From Phytoseiulus persimilis (lineage: Eukaryota; Arthropoda; Arachnida; Mesostigmata; Phytoseiidae): DNA of 64,000 nt. Positions 24,960 through 38,600 of this stretch are shown here, piece after piece (the stretch's first letter is position 1; each line of letters opens with the position of its first letter). The stretch spans positions 22,564,745 through 22,628,744 of the forward strand of contig CM075102.1 in assembly GCA_037576195.1 (NCBI GenBank). Direction: 5' to 3'. Under the pieces are notes generated by a model. The model had not been told where the DNA came from and ran no database searches. It worked only from the letters and a program-made list of their open reading frames with translations. Both the position numbers and the translations under genes were made by a program.

Positions 24960-25590
24960 CAAGTCTCAAAGTCTTCATAACTCACGCTTCCAATCGCTGG
25001 CGCTCTCGGAGAGATTTCCTGTCTCTGGTGGGACGCGAATCACTGCACTGGCGAGATCCTCTAATCGATCTGAAAGTGCGATTTCGTCGCACCTCTCTTC
25101 GTCGTCGAGTGCCTCTCGTAGCTCGCTCTTACTTTGTAAGTTAGGCAGAGGGGAGAAAATTCCGGAGCGAAGTCTCTCCGGAGTTTTGAGAGGAGCCACG
25201 TAAGTCCGTACGCGGGTGTTCCGCGCTGGAGAAACCAAGTGAATTGACAAGACTGGGTCAAAACTATTTCCATGTCAAGGCGGCGAGGGTGTGGAATTGT
25301 CTTCCGGTAGAGCTCAGACAGATTGACTCGAGTCCTCTCTTTAAGAGGAAACTTAAGGAATACTTATCTCAGAATTTTTAAGTCAGACTGAAATTCTTCT
25401 GAGGTGGGACTCATGTAGACGAGAGAGAAATAACTCCTCCTGTAAAGAACGTCATGCGCAGGACAACACTATCTCCACTTGGGAGATAATGTCCGCGGAT
25501 CTATGTTTGTGAAGTTAGGCGCTGTAAATTACCCAAAGCCATACCGAAGGGAATATAAACTAACTGTTGTTGTTTTCAAGAAAAAAAAAT
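24960..25590 (+). mobile_element. Decayed 3' end of a non-LTR (LINE) retrotransposon
   Basis: The segment ends with the remains of a reverse-transcriptase C-terminus (25199-25381), about 200 nt of untranslated sequence and an A-rich tail near 25,581-25,588. Upstream, near 25,000, a fragment reading RRDFLSL resembles the SLxxRRD element that precedes the LINE C-terminal region. The frames do not connect, so the copy is a 5'-truncated, frameshifted relic. It lies about 380 bp before the CTF18 start codon. Confidence 0.65.
25199..25381 (+). pseudogene. Reverse transcriptase C-terminal fragment
   Basis: Sixty codons ending in TAA carry the typical LINE C-terminal pattern: RGCSAL, then YFHVKAARVWNCLPVELR, SSPLFKRKLKEYL. 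In CR1/Jockey/L2-like elements this region (F..R....WN.LP......S...FK..L..L) is the end of the polymerase ORF. Upstream sequence is in other frames or stopped, so no complete enzyme can be made. Confidence 0.75.
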
Positions 25591-25971
25591 CACACGAGCT
25601 ATGAGCCAACTCCTGTCGATGGAGTACCGTTGCATCGTGGGTCGGGCAGTCGGTGCGAGAACCAGACGTAACCGCTGCAATTCAGGATTCGTATTTTGGC
25701 GCGCTGACTCACCCTCAACTAACAGATGATTTTTGGCGCGCCAGATGCTCTCTGGCAACTGTTTTTCCCATGGAATTCATCGAGCGTTGTGAACTTGACT
25801 TTTAGGTATGTGCCTTGCTGGAGGAGTCCGGACCTTGACTTGTTGGGGATTGGGTTCTGAAGTTCGCACGGAGTTGTGCTGAAACTCTGAGACACTTCGT
25901 ATGCGCAAGCTTCATCTCATCCATGAAGTCCACTTCTGGTTTCCATCTGCAGATCTTGAGAGACACGAACT

Positions 25972-28900
25972 ATGGAGGCGATGGATGAAGACTTGAGTGA
26001 AACCACAAGGATTGAAGAGGAAACGATTTCGAATAAGAGTGTCAAGAGACTCGCCTCGCCTACTCCTGAAGGCTCCAAAGGTAGGTGGCCCTTAAGACTA
26101 CTGACAGATGTCTCCTAGACAACTTGGTACCGCGAACGCGAGGATCCGTATATGGTGTCTCTTCAATCAACTGCATTTCCCATAGATCACCCCGACGCGA
26201 AAAGAGTCCGGCCCTCAAGTCCTCCAGGAGACCTCGAAATTGATTTAGACCTAGCTGAATCGGATGCACCACCACAAGGAGAACCTTCTCCCGTCCCGCC
26301 GAAGTCCAAGTGGGCCAACGTGTTTCCGATTCGAACAAGCAATGGAAGACTCTCCCTCGTCCCGTGAGTTCTCCTCTATACCAGTCCTCGGGACATTTTT
26401 TTGAGACTTCGACGACAAATGCATCTCTCCGATTGAATCTACAAATCAGTTCTCTGGATTCGATTGTTCGAATTATAGAGTGCGAGGCCGCCAGGCGGTT
26501 TTCGAGCTTGCAGAAAAGCCGACGGCTGACGGCGAGAGACCATCACTCCTGCAAAAACCTTTTTGGGACGTGTTTCTAGAAGCAGAAGCAGAGGTGATGT
26601 ATGACTCCACTTTAATATCAGAATTGACATAGCGCGCCCGTTCTTAGAATGCCTCCGTCTGGTCTTCAACGACCTTTACTCTTCCAGTTGGAGAGACTCC
26701 GCCAAGCTCCCGTGTCTCATTTGGATACTTCCGCCGACAAAGGTGTCCCACCGGAGGGGTTCGCAGATATTGAGGAGACCAGACCAGGGGGTCGCAGGGA
26801 CGGCAAAGAGGATAAGCAAAACGACCAGCTCTGGACAGATAAATACAGACCTAGAGGCTTCAGAGACTTGCTCAGTGACGCTGTGAGTTGTGAACGGAGA
26901 GCCCGGGACGCCGATTCGAAATCACCACTTTCGACAGAAACTTCAACTTGACATTCCAGTGTTGAATAGGACTGAAGGCAAAGCCATTTTCCAGGCACTG
27001 AATCGCATTCTCCTGCAATGGCTAAAACTATGGGATGCATGCGTCTTTGACAAAGAGGTCAAGAAGCCTCCCCCTGTCCCGCAAGAAAACAACGACAAGA
27101 AACGCTTCTTCATGAGGTGGGTCGACTTTTGCCAAACGTAAAAATTGATTCGAGGATTCGGAGTGAGATATTTGGGTGAGAATGATTATGAGAGTCGACG
27201 GATCCCCCAGGGATCAGCTACCAGAGTTGAACTTGGAGCTGGACAAATCGAGACGTCCAATGCAGCCGGTGGTGCTGCTGGCGGGACCTCCTGGGCTCGG
27301 TGAATATTCTCTGTCATTCCTTTCATTTCATCATGACCAGCCATCTTCGTTGGTAGTGATCTGGTAGAATGAGGACTTCTGACTGATTAGTCGAGAAACT
27401 CATTGATCGGTTTTGCTGATCATGTTCGCGGAGTCTCATCAAAATCAGAACGATACACCTGAAACAGATTCGGTTACTCAGGCAAGACAACTTTAGCCCA
27501 CGTCCTCGCGAAACACTCAGGCTATAATGTGGTTGAGCTCAACGCATCGGACGATCGGAGTCCAGAAGCTTTCCGATCAGCTCTGGAAAGTGCGACTCAG
27601 ATGAAGTCGGTGTTGGACACGGAACGGCGTCCCAATTGTCTCGTCATTGACGAAATCGGTGGGTATACTTATATTTCCATGTTCCAGCGACGAGATATTT
27701 CCCTACCAATATTTGCTAATTCGCCACGCAAGCTAACGGATGGTTATCTGAGTTCCGCGCCCACACCTCATTCAGATGGTGCACCGTCCCAATCCGTCAA
27801 TGTTCTGCTCAACATGCTCAAACCGGAACCTACTGAGGGCAAAAGCAAAAAGACGAAACCGAAAGTCTTACTGCGACCAGTAATCTGCATTTGTAACGAT
27901 CCTTGGGGGCCAGCCCTCCGATTACTCCGACAGAATGCCATACTTATTCAAATGCCCTCGATACAGAATCAACGGTAGGTTGAAACGCACGACCGTGTTT
28001 GTTTCGAGCATTCTCACTCAAGTACGAAACATCGGGAGCCATCATATGTGACGCTTTGCAGGCTCTCGGCACGATTGCAAGAGATTCTTCGTCGAGAGAG
28101 GATGAAGTTTGACTCGGCGGCTGTGCAAGCTCTCGCTGAGAAAACCGGTGAGGGATCTGGCCTGGAATCATGTTGATTCGAATGACTTCTACGAGGTTCG
28201 ATTAGCTCTGCTTAATCGGTATACCTCATCGCAGGAAACGATGTGCGTAGCTGTTTGTCGACTCTGCAATTTCTCCATTCGAAAAAGGGAGCAGTGAGCA
28301 TGACAGACGTGACGATGGTCAACGTTGGCAATAAAGACTCACAACAGACTCTTGGTAACGTACTCCACGGAATTTTCGCGAAGCCAAGGGAGACCCAGAC
28401 AAGGTAAAGTTTCTTCCGGGCAGGTTCAATAGATTTCCGGAACGCAGGGAGTTGTTTGAATAACAGGAATGATTTCTCAGTGGCCGCCGCGCGCCTTCTG
28501 TGAACGTACCTGCCTTGGCTCAATCGTTCGGCGATTATGAGCGTCTGAATCAAGCACTGTTCGACAGCTACATCAGCAGACAGGGTCTCGATTCCGAAAT
28601 GACATCGAAAGTGCCCTTATGTGAGTGAGATTGAGGAACAAATATTCTAAATCGGAGCAAGATCATATGACCGAATATTTCCATTCTCCCCGACGGTCTG
28701 ACGGAATTTCGTCCTCTTTGCACAGCTACGGAATGGCTCTGCTTTGCCGACCAGATCCAATACGTGATGCAGAGCACTCAGAATTACGCTCTCATGGCCT
28801 ATGGACCCTTCACAGCGGCTCGCTTCCACACCATCCATGCCAGCTACAGACCATCGAAGCTCGTGTTGAATAATTCCCATGTCGAGGTAATCGGATTGAA

Positions 28901-29891
28901 GTATCATCCAGTCCGAGTCGACAGATACTTCACCTCATCTAATGAATATGCTGACCAATATGAACTCCACTCTAGAACTACCAGAAATCCCAAAAAATGA
29001 AACATCATCTGGCGTCCGTCACCTCATCGTCTTCGCCCCTTATAGCGACCCAGTATTCGGGCTCGAATATCCTCCTCGAAGTCCTTCCTTTCGTGTTCGG
29101 CATCATCCAGCCCCAGGCGAGTCACGTGGCGATGCCGTCCGCAGGATACTTACTCTTGTCCCGGTGATTGGTTTGAACCATCCTGGGGCCTCTTCCTTGG
29201 AAAGTTCAGGTGATGAGCATCTACAGATATACAGATCTGATCGGATTACGATCTCTCATCCGATCTGCAGTTGAAGTCTTCCAATGTGCAACTCCTCAAC
29301 GAAGAAGATCGGGTCAGATTCCGTTCGGCAACTGACATCATGGCAGCTTTCGGCTTGGTGTTCCAACAACGTCACATCGAGGGTCGCTACTCGTTTGAGC
29401 TCGAGCCGTAAGTGCGCCATCAATCGCGGCGAGTCAGTGAGAAAGAGAAATCTGCGCGATTCTGCCGAACATTCACCACGAATATCTCATTGGGGGATAA
29501 TTCTTCCAGGAATATCGAGGAGCTCGTTCGGTTTCCAGGCATCGAACCATCGTTCACTCCACTCACGTACGCCGCAAAACTCATGTTTTCGAGAACTTTA
29601 GAACTAAAGAAGGTCCGGAGCTCAGAGGACGCCGTGTCCTCAACGGTGAAAGCAAAAAAAGTTGTGAAAAGCTTACCTCAAACTTCGAAACCTGCCCCTC
29701 TGCCGAACAAAGTAAGGAAAGACTTCTTCGGCAGAGCGATTGAAGCCAAGAAAGAGGACGCCGATGACGCAAACAATCGATCCACGAATCCGACGGAATC
29801 TAAATCGGAGCAGTTCGGAGTTTACTACAAGTTCAAGGAAGGGTTCAGTAATGCCGTTCGCAAGAACCTGAAGATCAAGCAGATTCTCTAG
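25972..29891 (+). CDS. CHTF18: CTF18 (CHTF18), large subunit of the alternative clamp loader RFC-CTF18
   Basis: Fifteen exons join to exactly 815 codons (814 residues): 25972-26080, 26186-26363, 26479-26598, 26648-26882, 26995-27116, 27211-27299, 27482-27658, 27776-27974, 28062-28147, 28235-28403, 28481-28620, 28726-28886, 28976-29116, 29271-29407, 29510-29891. CTF18 with RFC2-5, DCC1 and CTF8 loads PCNA and supports sister-chromatid cohesion. Visible features are LWTDKYRPRGFRDLLSD before the AAA+ module, Walker A GPPGLGKT at 280-287, ELNASDDRSPE, Walker B DEID at 341-344, a sensor-type ICNDPW, and a C-terminus FGVYYKFKEGFSNAVR. Human CTF18 is longer (about 975), mainly in the disordered N-terminus. 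Exon 13 ends at a GC donor. Introns are 49-182 bp. The start is the first Met of an acidic N-terminus; an upstream noncoding exon is possible. Confidence 0.93.
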
Positions 29892-30059
29892 TGAATTTAT
29901 CGAGTCGGAAATTCTGACCATTCCATTCTCATCTGGTACTCTGTGGTAGGAGTCTGCACAGAAGCGGCGAAGTTTTCGCGAGGTTGTGAAGTTTGACAGT
30001 TGATCTACTTCTGGCTCCGCTTCATCTTTATGGAAAGATCTGTTTGGAGATGTTTTATA

Positions 30060-30065
30060 AATAAA
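30060..30065 (+). terminator. AATAAA signal of CTF18
   Basis: Lies 169 nt after the CTF18 stop, in the 0.7-kb gap to the convergent adenosine kinase gene. Confidence 0.65.
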
Positions 30066-30318
30066 CTGGACGAAGTTTCCTCAGCGGTTTCTTTCGCGTT
30101 ACATGCTCTCTGGATGGGAGAATTGTTATAAAGCGATTTCCGGCACTCGCCACTAAATTTCGCAGAGGTCGAGCGGAACCTAGTTTGCTGAGTGTGCGAA
30201 GGCGGGTTCACTAGCCGGAGGAAGGTTTAAAATTTGATTGAAGCAACTCAACTTCAAGCAAGGCGGAGAGGTCAAGTTTTTGAGTCATGAGCAGCGATTT
30301 CGCAGAGAAGACCAAATC

Positions 30319-30324
30319 TTTATT
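30319..30324 (-). terminator. AATAAA signal of adenosine kinase
   Basis: Reads AATAAA on the minus strand, 255 nt beyond the adenosine kinase stop. With the CTF18 signal at 30060 on the other strand, the two 3' ends stay about 250 bp apart. Confidence 0.55.
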
Positions 30325-30578
30325 CCGGAAGCGTATCAAAAATATGAGGAACTCCACGATTCGTCGGAATGTCCATCGGCAAGGAACCGGTGGGATGATC
30401 GGGAGCCATCAACGATACCTCCTTGGACAACAAAACAGCATCATCGTCAAGGTCTCTCAGTTATCGGAACGCCCTTCATTTCAGCGCGAGAGGCTCCGAC
30501 CGCTAGATAGTTGGATCAGTCACGTTCAGCTCCGGAACGCCTTCGCATCATTCCCAGGAGCGTTCACAGAGACGACTC

Positions 30579-32613
<2,035 letters not shown>

Positions 32614-35600
32614 TCATGGAGCGAATGCGTTGGATGGTTATTCATCCTATAATATTAGCTCATCGATGGAACCAGAGATGGTCATTGCTTCTGGAACGAT
32701 GGCACAAGCGATCGCGACGTCCGCCGGGAATCATCTCGAGCGTTCGATGCGATTTTGATGTAAGGAAGTATCGATAACACTCATTTCCTGACAGCGAGAT
32801 AGCGTCCCAGACTCCTTAGGTGTCGAGGATCGGCATTCGACACCAGCGGTCGATCGCCAAGGTTTGTTAAATGCAGACGAACGACGTTGGAATACCCGCG
32901 ACGCGCGAGGCTTACGACGAGGAACGAGCAACAGATAGCGCGCTCCTGGGAATTGTAAAGCCCCGATGCTTTTACCATGTACCAATTCACAAAAGCGGCG
33001 ATTCCTGAGAGTCGGAGGGAAGTTTTCGCTGAAATCTTCAAATGTCTTTCCCGGAGACGCCGGGGCGCTCAAGACTTAGGTCCAATATATGCTCTCGAAA
33101 ACTGATTCAGGGTGAACGTAGTGCTCAGGTGATTCCAGGAAGCGAGATGGAAAAAATCCAGAAGCTATCAGGTTATTTGAACGGGGATGCGGTCTTGTTC
33201 CTGACACCTGGTTTCTCACAACACTCAGGAAACTTCAAGGGCCTCTGTTGCTCCGCTGATATTTGACAGCAAGTGGCAAAATTCCCCCTGCGCCGTACTC
33301 GAACCTCCTTATTACAATATAAGCTCCCAGTTCTTCGACATTCGAGCGGAAATGATATTCATTTGTTTTCGAATGTTTTCCAGCATGAAGGAGCACGAGA
33401 ATCCCTGAAGGAGTATGCAAAACCCCGAATAGTCTCGTATCTTGGCAAAGTATGCTTACCTTCGGGTAAGTCAGCCATGGTCTCGCTTATTATTCCAACA
33501 CGAAGTTATAGGCTCGACAAACGCACGTTTTGGTTGAGCAAAATGAAACAGGCTGTAAGTGCCTCTGAGGACTCCACATGCGGAGAGAGTATGCTTTCCC
33601 TTGCCGTCCAAGTGGCGGCAGAATTTTGAACTCTCCCGGCACGACCAGCTCACTCCTAAAGGAAGACATGTGGTTGATCTCGCTTGCTTGCAGGAGGCCG
33701 GCGCGCTCCACTCCGATCGCTCAGAGCTCCGCTTCCAGGAGGCTTACAAAAAGATGGAAGGCTCTGAACGTGCCGTATCTAGTTAGCGCCCAGATTCAGC
33801 CGAGCTCGTGTTGAGATAGTGCTGACGCTTATACGATCTAACGGCGCTCAGACTCTGCTCCATCTCAAAACTTGGGTGCCGCATCAACCATTTGATAAGC
33901 TCGAAAGTGGTCGAATCAGTGTCGCCACAACTATTCTGGTGAGGCAGGAACAGAACCATCCCTGCCTCAAGGGGTTGTAGGTTGCGAAATGGGCCGACTT
34001 TCAAGGCCGATATCGCCGATTTTCGGCGGCCGATTCCCTCAATTTTCTTGACAAAGCATTGAGAGAGCGTAATTTGAGGCGATCTTCATCATTCTGAGGA
34101 AGAAACAGAAGTCCCGATCTTAGTTTCGTCGGAGTCGCGATTTATCGATCGTCCATCATTCCAGTGAGACCGTCAGTGTGGACAGGCCGTTCGCCCGATG
34201 AACACGGATCTGGAAGCTGACTAGATTCCGCACTTTTCGATGATTTCGTCGTTTTCCTCGGCCTCCGGGAAACGGAGTCATGACTCATGAGCGATCGAAG
34301 TTGAGCGCGCCGAACTTTTGCAAGCACCCGACGTTTTGAGAAAACGTTGGCTTCCAGGTTTATGCTGGACTGAATCGCTCCCTGATTCCGATAACTCATC
34401 TCTGACTGATTTTGAGGCACTCAGGTGGTGAGCTGTGCGCAGAATTCAATCCAGTTCGTTTCAGATCGCGTTGTTAAGAAACATCATGGGAGAATCGCAA
34501 CGGTGGGTACATAAACAGCAGCTCTGAAGTATTGCAGAGCCTTTCCCGAGAAGGAGGATGCAACAGGTCTTGAGATCTGTCAATCAATACTGACTGACTT
34601 GAGATCTGGGTATCAGGACTCGTCTTGTACCCAGCATTTCTTAGGTTACATCATGGGTAGAGCTTGGAACTCACCGGACATGTCGTAGTCCGGTGCTTTT
34701 GCCCGTAGATTGCCTATTTGGGAGAAAGCGGCCGGTTTCCGCCTCTTCCAGAGATAATGTCCGGTGTCTTGAGTGCGAGCAGCCGAGATTATACAAATTG
34801 ACTCAATTGTTGACTCTTCCTGTTGTCTGCATCAGTGGATATTCCTCTGTATACTCTGGCGTTCGCACGTTTCAGAGAGCTCTTCCTGAGACACAGAAAC
34901 CAACATGTGGTTTGCGCATCGATGTATAGAAATTTGTTCTCCCGATTGGCGCTATGTGTTGAGCGGAATCAGTCTTGGACGTTATCTCTCGATCAAGTTC
35001 AACTCGAACCTACCTCACGAGGAATGGAACGAACGTAAATTCAGTGGAATCGCGAGTATGGAAGGTGCTCGCCCTACACTTTCGAGTTCGTTCGCTATTG
35101 GTCCAGTTTTGCCTGAGATGTCCGTTTGATGGTTGTTCGGTTTTTGGCAAAATGATTTCCGATGAATTTGAAGCTCTAATGACGGGCCTTCCAACGTGGT
35201 ATATGTCCACCGATTTCTCGAGGGTCAGGGCGTGGACATTCCATGAGAGCTCAGGTCTCACTCCGGCATTGGTTCAGGCTATGAGCGCATCTGAGAGTTG
35301 TCGCAGCAGCGAACGGTCCCGAAAAGTTGAATGTCGGAATGAGAATCGCGCAGCGAAGACAACGTCCGTCATCACCGAGAAGCCCAATAAAATGAGCCGG
35401 GATGTGACTGCTTCTCTTCTTTTTCCCAGAATAGGCTCGGATTGTGAAGCATAGTGACCTCATTATATTCGAAGGTGTGAATGAGGTCACTATTGGAAAG
35501 GAGGTGCGGGAAAACACTGCGAACCTGTGGAGGATGTTCAACGTGCGCAGGGCCGTATTGGTGATGCGTGACGATGAATCGGCCAGCGCCAACTTGCCTG

Positions 35601-36545
35601 ATAGAAAAGAACCGGTTTATGAAGGCGCGAAGCTATCAAAAACTGACGAAGAGAGTCTCCGTTGGGGTTGAAGTGGTAGTTCAACTCTTATACTTTGAAG
35701 AGAGAGAATTTGAATGAGCGATTCAAATCGATGAGAAGGGCTATGAATAGGGGGTCGTGAAGAATCAATTGGGTAGAATGAGGTCAATGGATTGTGATCT
35801 GCGATGAAGTTGGGTTGCTGGTTGTCCGGAGTTCTCTCGAATCGACTCGATGGTCCAGGAGAGAACGCTTGACGACCTCGATTTTGATCGAGCGAGTTTT
35901 CGACGACGCTTGTAGCGAGTTGTGACGCTCGACGGCGATGTCAAGTATGATACCAAAATCATCGGGTTGATATGCGCTTGCTCACGTAATTTAATATGAC
36001 GAAGTAGTTGACTTCGACACCCGGGAACGTTGCTCAGGGTTCCACTGCATCAGTATGTAGAGCTTTTCTTCGCTCAAGGCGTTGTTGCCTTGTTCCAAGG
36101 CGCTGATTGCGGATTCGTTCTTCTCTATTGGGGGTGGGCAACTTGGTGCAGCCCGCGGGCCGCGGTGCAGAGCACCATCGCGGCCGTGCAAACTCACGGG
36201 CCGCTATAGAAACAGGTCTCAGCGACCTCAAAGTATTCGTGGGCCTTATGACATGACTCCAAAGAGCCACATCCGGCAAAGATGAGGTGTCAGACTCAGG
36301 AATTGTTTTCTCGGGGTGAATGAGAAATCTGAGCTCAAGAAACATCACAACACCTCGATGAGACTAACGACGAGTGAACACTCTTCTGACACGACTGACG
36401 TGTCCACCAAGGTGAGGAGACCCTCCCAGGTGGGGAAGATCGTAGGAAACTTCGCATCTCTGCTTTCATGGAAGCGATCTGGCGATTCTGTGCGCTCGAG
36501 TCACGCAAAGTCCTGCTCCACTCCACTCGCGGGCCGTACTTTGCG

Positions 36546-36557
36546 CCCCCCCCCCCC
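36546..36557. repeat. 12-base C homopolymer
   Basis: Uninterrupted run of 12 C in intergenic DNA. Confidence 0.9.
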
Positions 36558-37044
36558 TGTTCTTGATCGTCGCCATCCGATCTCTCCATTAGTTCCCCCT
36601 GGTATCCGAATTATGTGAGAGAAGCTGTGTTGTCAAGTCAAAAATGACACATGATGCCCCGATTTTCCGTATCCATTCCTCGATACGGTTGTGCGAATCT
36701 TCAGTCAAGGCCGATGTTCCCTTCGATGAATGGATGAATGAATATTTCAAGACCTTTTTGGAAGCTTGGACAACGCACCATGTACATACTCCGACAACGT
36801 TGCGACACAGGCGTTGCGAGTCGTATCTTCTCAGGGAAGCCGAATCCAAGTTTCACGATGTCAGGAATTCCTCAGATGGGTTTGAAAAGCTCGGTTACGG
36901 AGTTTTCTTGCTTTTTTTCCCGCGCTCGAAAATCGATTCGAGAGCTTGTCGAAAATGTGGTCGTACAACTCCAAGTACTATACCACAGGCATGACTGGAG
37001 AGGGACTCGGAAATCAAATCCATCCATTTTCCGGGCTCTCGTTT

Positions 37045-37143
37045 CGGGACCATTTGGGACAGATGTCTCCCGGACTTCGGGACCGCTGGAACAAGAAAAT
37101 CCCCGACTTCCGGGACCATTGGGACACATGTCCCAATCGTCGA
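37045..37143 (+). repeat. Three degenerate 33-nt tandem units
   Basis: Three successive 33-nt units all begin CGGGACC and keep an open frame, giving 11-residue peptides RDHLGQMSPGL, RDRWNKKIPDF and RDHWDTCPNRR. Units 1 and 3 are more alike (CGGGACCAT.TGGGACA). It is a small minisatellite or the relic of a repeat-containing protein. Confidence 0.7.
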
Positions 37144-38321
37144 CATGTGTCGACAGAGGAGAGACGCTCGGGAAAAGCAGCAGGACATCGAATCATTTCT
37201 CAATTCTTTCAAGCGTGGCTCTCACAGGCCACCTATCGATCGATTCATGACGCCGAGAAGCCGGGAGAAGGCCAAAGCTCTCCGTGGCTGAAGCCGTGAT
37301 GCCATTCGAGCAGGATGGCAAACGGGTGACCCAAGGACACTCAGGAAGCGGCTTGAACTTCGACTCTATCCCTACCGTGGGCTACCTCAGGCCGCATCCG
37401 TTTCACTCGTTGTGAGTTGCTCTCCGTACTGGTCTACACTGTCTTGGGCCTACATGGGTTCTGTGGAGGAACGAGAGACTCGAGCTATAGACAAGGCCTG
37501 GGTCTTTGAGGGGAAAATTGGAACGATACATCAAATTCGAAATCACCTAACTGTCGATCTGCGCAAGCCAGTCGAGCTGAGCGTTAAAGTCGATGAAGTT
37601 CTATGTAACGCTCCTACACGTGATCCGCCTGTTCTCTTCTCTTATCGTGGCTTTACGATCAGGACGATGCCATGGGTCGGACTGTTCGAAGTAGCCCGAG
37701 AGGAAACAGGAGGCGGAGGCAGAGCTGAGCGAACTTGTCGGCGCTGAGAATGCGGACTCGAGAAACTCAAGCGACGATGAGGGAAACGCGAACTCAGGGA
37801 GTCTCTTGGTGTGACCCACTCCCATTTCCCTATCATGGACTCGTGAAGCATGAACAGAGTGCGAGGAGAAGCGTCGGAAGTCATCAAACTTGCTGGAAGC
37901 GTTCACGAAACCACCGATCCTCTTTCTAGGTATCGATCTGATGGGTTCATTCCGGGAGCGATTCGAGGATCGTAGGCAATGAGCATCTGACATTGCGGAC
38001 CAGATGTGCTCCTCATTCTCGAACGAAAACGAACGGGGAAATCGAATTGATTCCACTCTGCCTCTGATACACCGAGACAACTCGGCATCGGCCGTCTGTC
38101 TCCACGCCTGAGCGCGAAACGTGAATTTGAATTGTCGGCGCACAGTCGGAAAAGTAATGTGGGGTCGAATTTCTTCTCCCTACACGCTGGATACCATCAA
38201 TTGTCCTAGAATTTTCGTCAAGTGTTTTCACTGCAAACGCGCGTTCGCACCGATTGATTGTCGAAACTCGCTGCTTCCGATTCCGGCGTTTGCGCTCGGC
38301 GCGGCAAAAGGACCACCAGTG

Positions 38322-38463
38322 ATGCCGAGACGGCTAACGACCGAAAGTTTGGAAACAAGTCAGAACGTGCGCGGCACCGCTCCTCCGCTCTACGCCAATC
38401 TGAACGTTCATCCGCCATCGAACACAGGAACGAGCTGCAACCGCCGAGCGTGGCCTCCATCTA
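38322..38463 (+). other. Possible upstream exon of the LOTUS gene (in-frame N-terminal extension or 5' UTR)
   Basis: A donor CTA|GTAAGT at 38464 and an acceptor TTTGCAG before 38590 would join this segment in phase to the LOTUS exon, adding about 51 residues starting MPRRLTTESLE. The extension is Pro/Thr/Asn-rich with no domain. It may instead be untranslated, with translation starting at 38601. Confidence 0.4.
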
Positions 38464-38600
38464 GTAAGTGTTGTTTTCTGGCATGCTTATTTCCTCTCCC
38501 GAACAACAATTATTCCTGCTTCGAGATCGAATGTGAATTATTCTGTAGTCCTGAATCGGTGTCCGCGTCCTCACATAATGGATTTGCAGCTCGTACCATA

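Noticed and set aside
38121-38600. Uninterrupted reading frame upstream of and continuous with the LOTUS exon
   Set aside because: It contains a good donor (38464) and acceptor (38589), so the middle part is better explained as an intron; only the spliced version was listed.
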